DNA of 64,000 nt from positions 1 through 64,000 of the forward strand of contig JAZUPD010000018.1 in assembly GCA_045604985.1 (NCBI GenBank). Reading direction: 5' to 3'. The notes under the pieces were generated by a model that did no database searches, was not told where the DNA came from, and saw only the letters and a list, made by a program, of their open reading frames with translations. The translations under genes and the position numbers were made by a program. Source of the stretch: SIG710 sp045604985 (GTDB lineage: Bacteria > Bacillota > Clostridia > Oscillospirales > CAG-272). This document shows, one piece after another, positions 61,181-64,000 of the stretch (position 1 is its first letter; each line of letters opens with the position of its first letter).

Positions 61181-62002
61181 TTACCTGATGCTGACCTCGC
61201 CCGATGCGATTTTTTCCTCTTTCATGTCGGGATAGCGTACGATCAGACTGAAATCTTTGTCAATATCAACTGCCTTTGCCACAGGGAAAAGCTCTTGTCT
61301 TTCAAGAAACAGCTCCCTTGGATCTTTTGCGCCCGAAATTGAGGGCTTTAAAATTCTTATATCTTTACCAAGAGTTTCACAATGAGCTTTGTAATAGTCG
61401 ATATAAGGGGGTGCATTGTCGGCTTTTCCCTCAAGTAGAATGGAATATATGGAAAGGATCTCTCCGGTCAGCCTGTAAAGAAGAGCATTTTCATCTACCT
61501 TTTTGCCGCAAAGAGAATATATTGACGAAGCGATTCCCGAAAGCTCGCCCTCAAAGCATTCCTTTTCTTGATTTGTGTTGATTCCGATGCCGATTATGAC
61601 ACGCTCGACTCTGCCGCCTTCTAAAAGAACGCTCTCCGCAAGGATCCCGCAGATCTTTTTGCCAAAAAGAAGCAGATCGTTGGTCCATTTTATGCTTGGA
61701 CATATTCCAACAGTGCCTTCAATGGATCTCGCCACCGCCACGGCGCAAAGTCCCGTCAGCGGGAGAAGTTTCTCTGCCTTAAGATCCTTTGGAAAAAAAC
61801 AATATGAGATATAAAATCCACCCTCGTCAGAGAAAAATTTCCTTCCCATGCGACCTCTGCCCTTGCTTTGGTGCAGAGCTCTTATTATGCAGTCATCTTT
61901 AACCGAATCGGATTTGCAAAGCTCGTTTGTGGAATCTACATGATGGAGCAACGTATATCTTTTTTTTAGATATTCCGAAATGGCACCGTCCCAATTTTTC
62001 AT
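61181..62002 (-). CDS. birA: Biotin-[acetyl-CoA-carboxylase] ligase
   Basis: 273 residues without the N-terminal DNA-binding domain, so an enzyme only. Biotin-AMP motif SKGRGRMGRKFFS near residue 50 and IKWTNDLLLFGKKICGIL near 107 are present, with GIGINTN near 138. It attaches biotin to carrier proteins. An ATG at 62041 would add 13 residues and overlap the MIF-like gene by 35 bp; 62002 is preferred but has a weak site. Confidence 0.92.
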   Translation of the reverse strand: MKNWDGAISEYLKKRYTLLHHVDSTNELCKSDSVKDDCIIRALHQSKGRGRMGRKFFSDEGGFYISYCFFPKDLKAEKLLPLTGLCAVAVARSIEGTVGICPSIKWTNDLLLFGKKICGILAESVLLEGGRVERVIIGIGINTNQEKECFEGELSGIASSIYSLCGKKVDENALLYRLTGEILSIYSILLEGKADNAPPYIDYYKAHCETLGKDIRILKPSISGAKDPRELFLERQELFPVAKAVDIDKDFSLIVRYPDMKEEKIASGEVSIR

Positions 62003-62006
62003 CTTA

Positions 62007-62351
62007 TCAAAAATTCGAACCGTTCCAGCCCCATTTGTCACATTCCTCGTATTTTACATATATTCTGTCCGAGGGAATGTTCAGCTTCGTTTCGTAAAGC
62101 TTGCAGATTGCAGCAGTGACGTTTGAATATGCCTCTTTTGTTGATCTTCCGAATATTTTCACCTCGACGTATGCGGTATCGGCACTGTCGTCTCCCCTAA
62201 AATACATTTTTACATCGTCATTAAATGAGAGCATGAGCCAATCCTCGTTTTTACCGGGGAAAAGGGAAATGATTTTTCCAAGTTCGGACTTTATTTCATT
62301 TCTTTCTTTATCCGAGATCTTTTTTGTTGTAACTGTGCTTATATACGGCAT
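62007..62351 (-). CDS. MIF-like tautomerase
   Basis: 114 residues, the length of macrophage migration inhibitory factor. Pro follows the initiator Met, as needed for tautomerase activity. Internal WLMLSFNDDVKMYFRGDDS and the C-terminal KWGWNGSNF resemble eukaryotic MIF, which ends in a similar WNGSTF. The known reaction is phenylpyruvate/dopachrome tautomerisation in vitro; its role in bacteria is unknown. aaggagaccaac precedes the ATG. In the minus-strand run between the Sel1 and birA genes. Confidence 0.9.
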   Translation of the reverse strand: MPYISTVTTKKISDKERNEIKSELGKIISLFPGKNEDWLMLSFNDDVKMYFRGDDSADTAYVEVKIFGRSTKEAYSNVTAAICKLYETKLNIPSDRIYVKYEECDKWGWNGSNF

Positions 62352-62372
62352 GTTGGTCTCCTTTTATTCGTC

Positions 62373-63101
62373 TTATTTGTCCTGTGATTCTTCAAGCAGG
62401 TATTGTTTTGCTTCGCCCGAGCCAAGAAGTGCCGCTTCCTTTATAAGAAGCTGACCTCGTTTGCGGTTTATGCGGCATCCGATGCCCTCGATATAGAAAA
62501 GACCAAGAAGAAATTTTGCATCTCTTACAGTTTGGGTGTATACCTCGTCCTCGTCTTTGTTTGCGGCAACTATGGATAGCCATCTGTGAGCGTCGATATG
62601 ACTCTCTGTTATAGCGCGGCAGCGTTCCTCCTCGATCCTCTGCTGTTCTTCCTCGTCGATATTACCCGCAAGAAGCGCATAGTCGTATCTGTTTTCAGCT
62701 TTATGATAGGGGATTCGGCAGATATTACTTGAAACTGGATTTCCTGCGTATCCGATGGAACAAGCGGAAGCAAGATAAAGCTGTGCCTCGGGACATCCGC
62801 CGTTTGCGCTCAGTTCCATATAATGTATAGCCTTTTTTATGTCTCTTTTGACTCCAATGCCGTTCATAGTCATAACCGCAAGATTATATGCGGCATCTCC
62901 CCCATCAAGATAGATAGCCACCGCATAAAAATCTGCTGCTTTTTCCGTATTCTTCTCAACGCCTATGCCAAACTGATGCAGATACCCTATGTTGAACATG
63001 GCATCAAGGTCGCCTTCATAAGCAAGTGCCCTGTAAATCTCAGCAGCTTTTTCGTATTCACCCTTAACGAAAAGCGCATTTGCCCTGATAAGATCATTCA
63101 T
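62373..63101 (-). CDS. Sel1-repeat (TPR-like) protein
   Basis: 242 residues with about four Sel1 repeats: GDLDAMFNIGYLHQFGIGVE near residue 29, GGDAAYNLAVMTMNGIGVKRD near 71, and a late FLLGLFYIEGIGCRINRKRG near 202. No signal peptide or catalytic motif. Sel1 proteins act as scaffolds. First gene of the seven-gene minus-strand run; its promoter is at 63131-63159. Confidence 0.9.
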   Translation of the reverse strand: MNDLIRANALFVKGEYEKAAEIYRALAYEGDLDAMFNIGYLHQFGIGVEKNTEKAADFYAVAIYLDGGDAAYNLAVMTMNGIGVKRDIKKAIHYMELSANGGCPEAQLYLASACSIGYAGNPVSSNICRIPYHKAENRYDYALLAGNIDEEEQQRIEEERCRAITESHIDAHRWLSIVAANKDEDEVYTQTVRDAKFLLGLFYIEGIGCRINRKRGQLLIKEAALLGSGEAKQYLLEESQDK

Positions 63102-63130
63102 TTTTTAGTCCTTCATTATCATTTTATATT

Positions 63131-63159
63131 ATTTTATCACATTATCCCATGTATGTCAA
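63131..63159 (-). promoter_or_regulatory. Minus-strand promoter for the Sel1-to-hemW run
   Basis: Minus strand: TTGACA (63159-63154), 17-bp spacer, TAAAAT (63136-63131), 30 bp before the first start codon. Confidence 0.85.
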
Positions 63160-63258
63160 GAAAAAATAGCATTTAAGGTAATTTTTTAGCCCTGAAATCT
63201 CATATGATTTAAGGAAAAAGACAAGCGATGGGCATGTCATTTATCTGAAGGCGAGGGG

Positions 63259-64000
63259 ATGAGGATCTTGTTAAAAGAAAAAACCACGAGAAAGGATGAA
63301 ATTTCAAAAATTTCGAAAGGTCTTACCTCGGAAGAGGTTCGCATTTCTGAGGAAAAGCACGGTAGAAACGTTATAAGCAGAAAAAAGCGACGCTCGTTTA
63401 TAAGACAGTTTATTTCAAATTTGGGAGACCCAATTATAAGAGTGCTTCTCTTTGCGCTTTTTCTTAATATTCTCTTTCTTTTCCGTGATGGGGATATATA
63501 TGAGACCGTTGGCATCGGCATTTCGGTTTTTCTTGCAACCTTCATCTCCACTGCTTCCGAATATTCAAGCGAAACTGCATTCAGAAGACTTGGCGAGGAG
63601 AATTCGGGCGGAAAAATAAGAGCTAGAAGGGACGGAAAGCTGATAGAGCTTGATGCCGTGGAGCTTGTTGTGGGCGATATCATATATCTTGGCGCAGGGG
63701 AAAGGATCCCCGCCGATGCAATTCTTCTTTCGGGCAGAATGGGTGTTGATCAATCGTCAATGACGGGAGAGAGCAAGGAGGTAAAAAAAGAACCCTGCGG
63801 CGGATTTTCGCCTGCGATTTCCCTTGATCCTGCAGAAAAGGACGCACTCCCCGGAGGCAGCCTTATCCTTTCGGGCGAGGGGGTGGCAAGGGTCTGCTTT
63901 GTGGGAGACGAGACCCTTCTCGGCGGCATTTCGAGGGAGATAGATCTGGATACGAGAGAAAGCCCGCTCAGAGTCAGGCTCATGGGACTTGCCAAAGTTA
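63259..64000 (+). CDS. P-type cation ATPase, 5' part (runs off the window)
   Basis: At least 247 residues, truncated by the window end. The N-terminus has a cation-ATPase N domain (GLTSEEVRISEEKHGRNVIS), two helices (about 55-105), and then the actuator domain. GDIIYLGAGERIPADAILL is near 137 and the TGES loop in SSMTGESKEVKKE near 168. The order fits P2-type Ca2+-like pumps; phosphorylation and ion sites lie outside the window. ATG 63259 follows aaggcgagggg. Divergent from the minus-strand run. Confidence 0.9.
   Translation, partial: MRILLKEKTTRKDEISKISKGLTSEEVRISEEKHGRNVISRKKRRSFIRQFISNLGDPIIRVLLFALFLNILFLFRDGDIYETVGIGISVFLATFISTASEYSSETAFRRLGEENSGGKIRARRDGKLIELDAVELVVGDIIYLGAGERIPADAILLSGRMGVDQSSMTGESKEVKKEPCGGFSPAISLDPAEKDALPGGSLILSGEGVARVCFVGDETLLGGISREIDLDTRESPLRVRLMGLAKV

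Noticed and set aside
1..64000. CRISPR arrays, prophage, integrases, transposases, defence islands
   Set aside because: I found no repeat-spacer pattern, no Cas, integrase or transposase motifs and no restriction or toxin-antitoxin pair. The region is mostly core genes.

Overview
The window reads as chromosomal DNA from a low-to-mid GC Firmicute of the class Clostridia, probably an anaerobic gut-type organism. Supporting signs are the two-gene NfnAB transhydrogenase, a formate-tetrahydrofolate ligase, a ZTP (pfl) riboswitch, a PF07826-type IMP cyclohydrolase, clostridial-type single-chain PurL, an LtaS-like sulfatase, split TauE/SafE proteins, DUF1292, DUF378 and DUF1846 proteins, and near-consensus TTGACA-17-TATAAT promoters before many operons. 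I cannot fix the family or genus. I see no prophage, integrase, transposase, CRISPR array or rRNA. Most of the window is core metabolism and housekeeping.

Layout. 1-323: a 107-bp tandem repeat and two hairpins. 382-1182: a lipoprotein. 1260-15122: one plus-strand purine/one-carbon operon, read as promoter, ZTP riboswitch with terminator, purE, purC, a PurF-like protein without the catalytic Cys, purM, a formate/nitrite-type channel, purN, stand-alone IMP cyclohydrolase, stand-alone AICAR formyltransferase, purD, purL, fhs, terminator. 15210-16893 (minus): a TPR protein and a DUF4037 nucleotidyltransferase-like protein, translationally coupled. 17089-19352: nfnA-nfnB. 19431-19573: a palindromic dispersed-type repeat. 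19612-21108 (minus): Nnr NAD(P)HX repair enzyme. 21294-22092: DUF177 protein and rpmF. 22227-25235: a large MacB-like ABC exporter. 25327-26496 (minus): Gfo/Idh/MocA oxidoreductase. 26703-29204: CotH-type lipoprotein. 29417-31892: yqeG, an endonuclease IV-like barrel and an M24 peptidase. 32075-33967 (minus): prmC-ddl. 34152-37766: small acidic membrane protein, LtaS-like sulfatase, PflA-like radical SAM protein, DUF378 protein. 37916-37990: tRNA-Glu(CTC). 38268-40233 (minus): DUF1846 protein and mscL. 40506-42035: orphan solute-binding lipoprotein. 42162-42901 (minus): half-size TauE/SafE pair. 43052-46386: ftsK/spoIIIE and tmk. 46621-46860: a small membrane protein. 47113-52502: hisS, DJ-1/PfpI, CPBP protease, mltG, CE15-like esterase. 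52623-54809: pgk-tpiA. 55012-55237: a structured RNA with a predicted pseudoknot, possibly of the raiA class. 55267-55593 (minus): DUF1292. 55693-63101 (minus): a seven-gene run (Sel1 repeat protein, MIF-like tautomerase, birA, repeat-containing membrane protein, folT-like ECF S component, lepA, hemW). 63259-64000: 5' part of a P-type ATPase.

How the genes work together. The purine operon couples IMP synthesis to formate handling. PurN and the AICAR formyltransferase consume 10-formyl-THF, fhs makes it from formate and THF, and the channel-like gene could move formate. The leader is a riboswitch class known to sense ZMP/ZTP, the intermediate that accumulates when 10-formyl-THF runs short. A folate-type ECF S component lies in the last minus-strand operon. 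The most unusual protein is the PurF homologue: the PRPP loop and Fe-S-type cysteines remain, but the N-terminal glutaminase nucleophile and surrounding motifs are gone.
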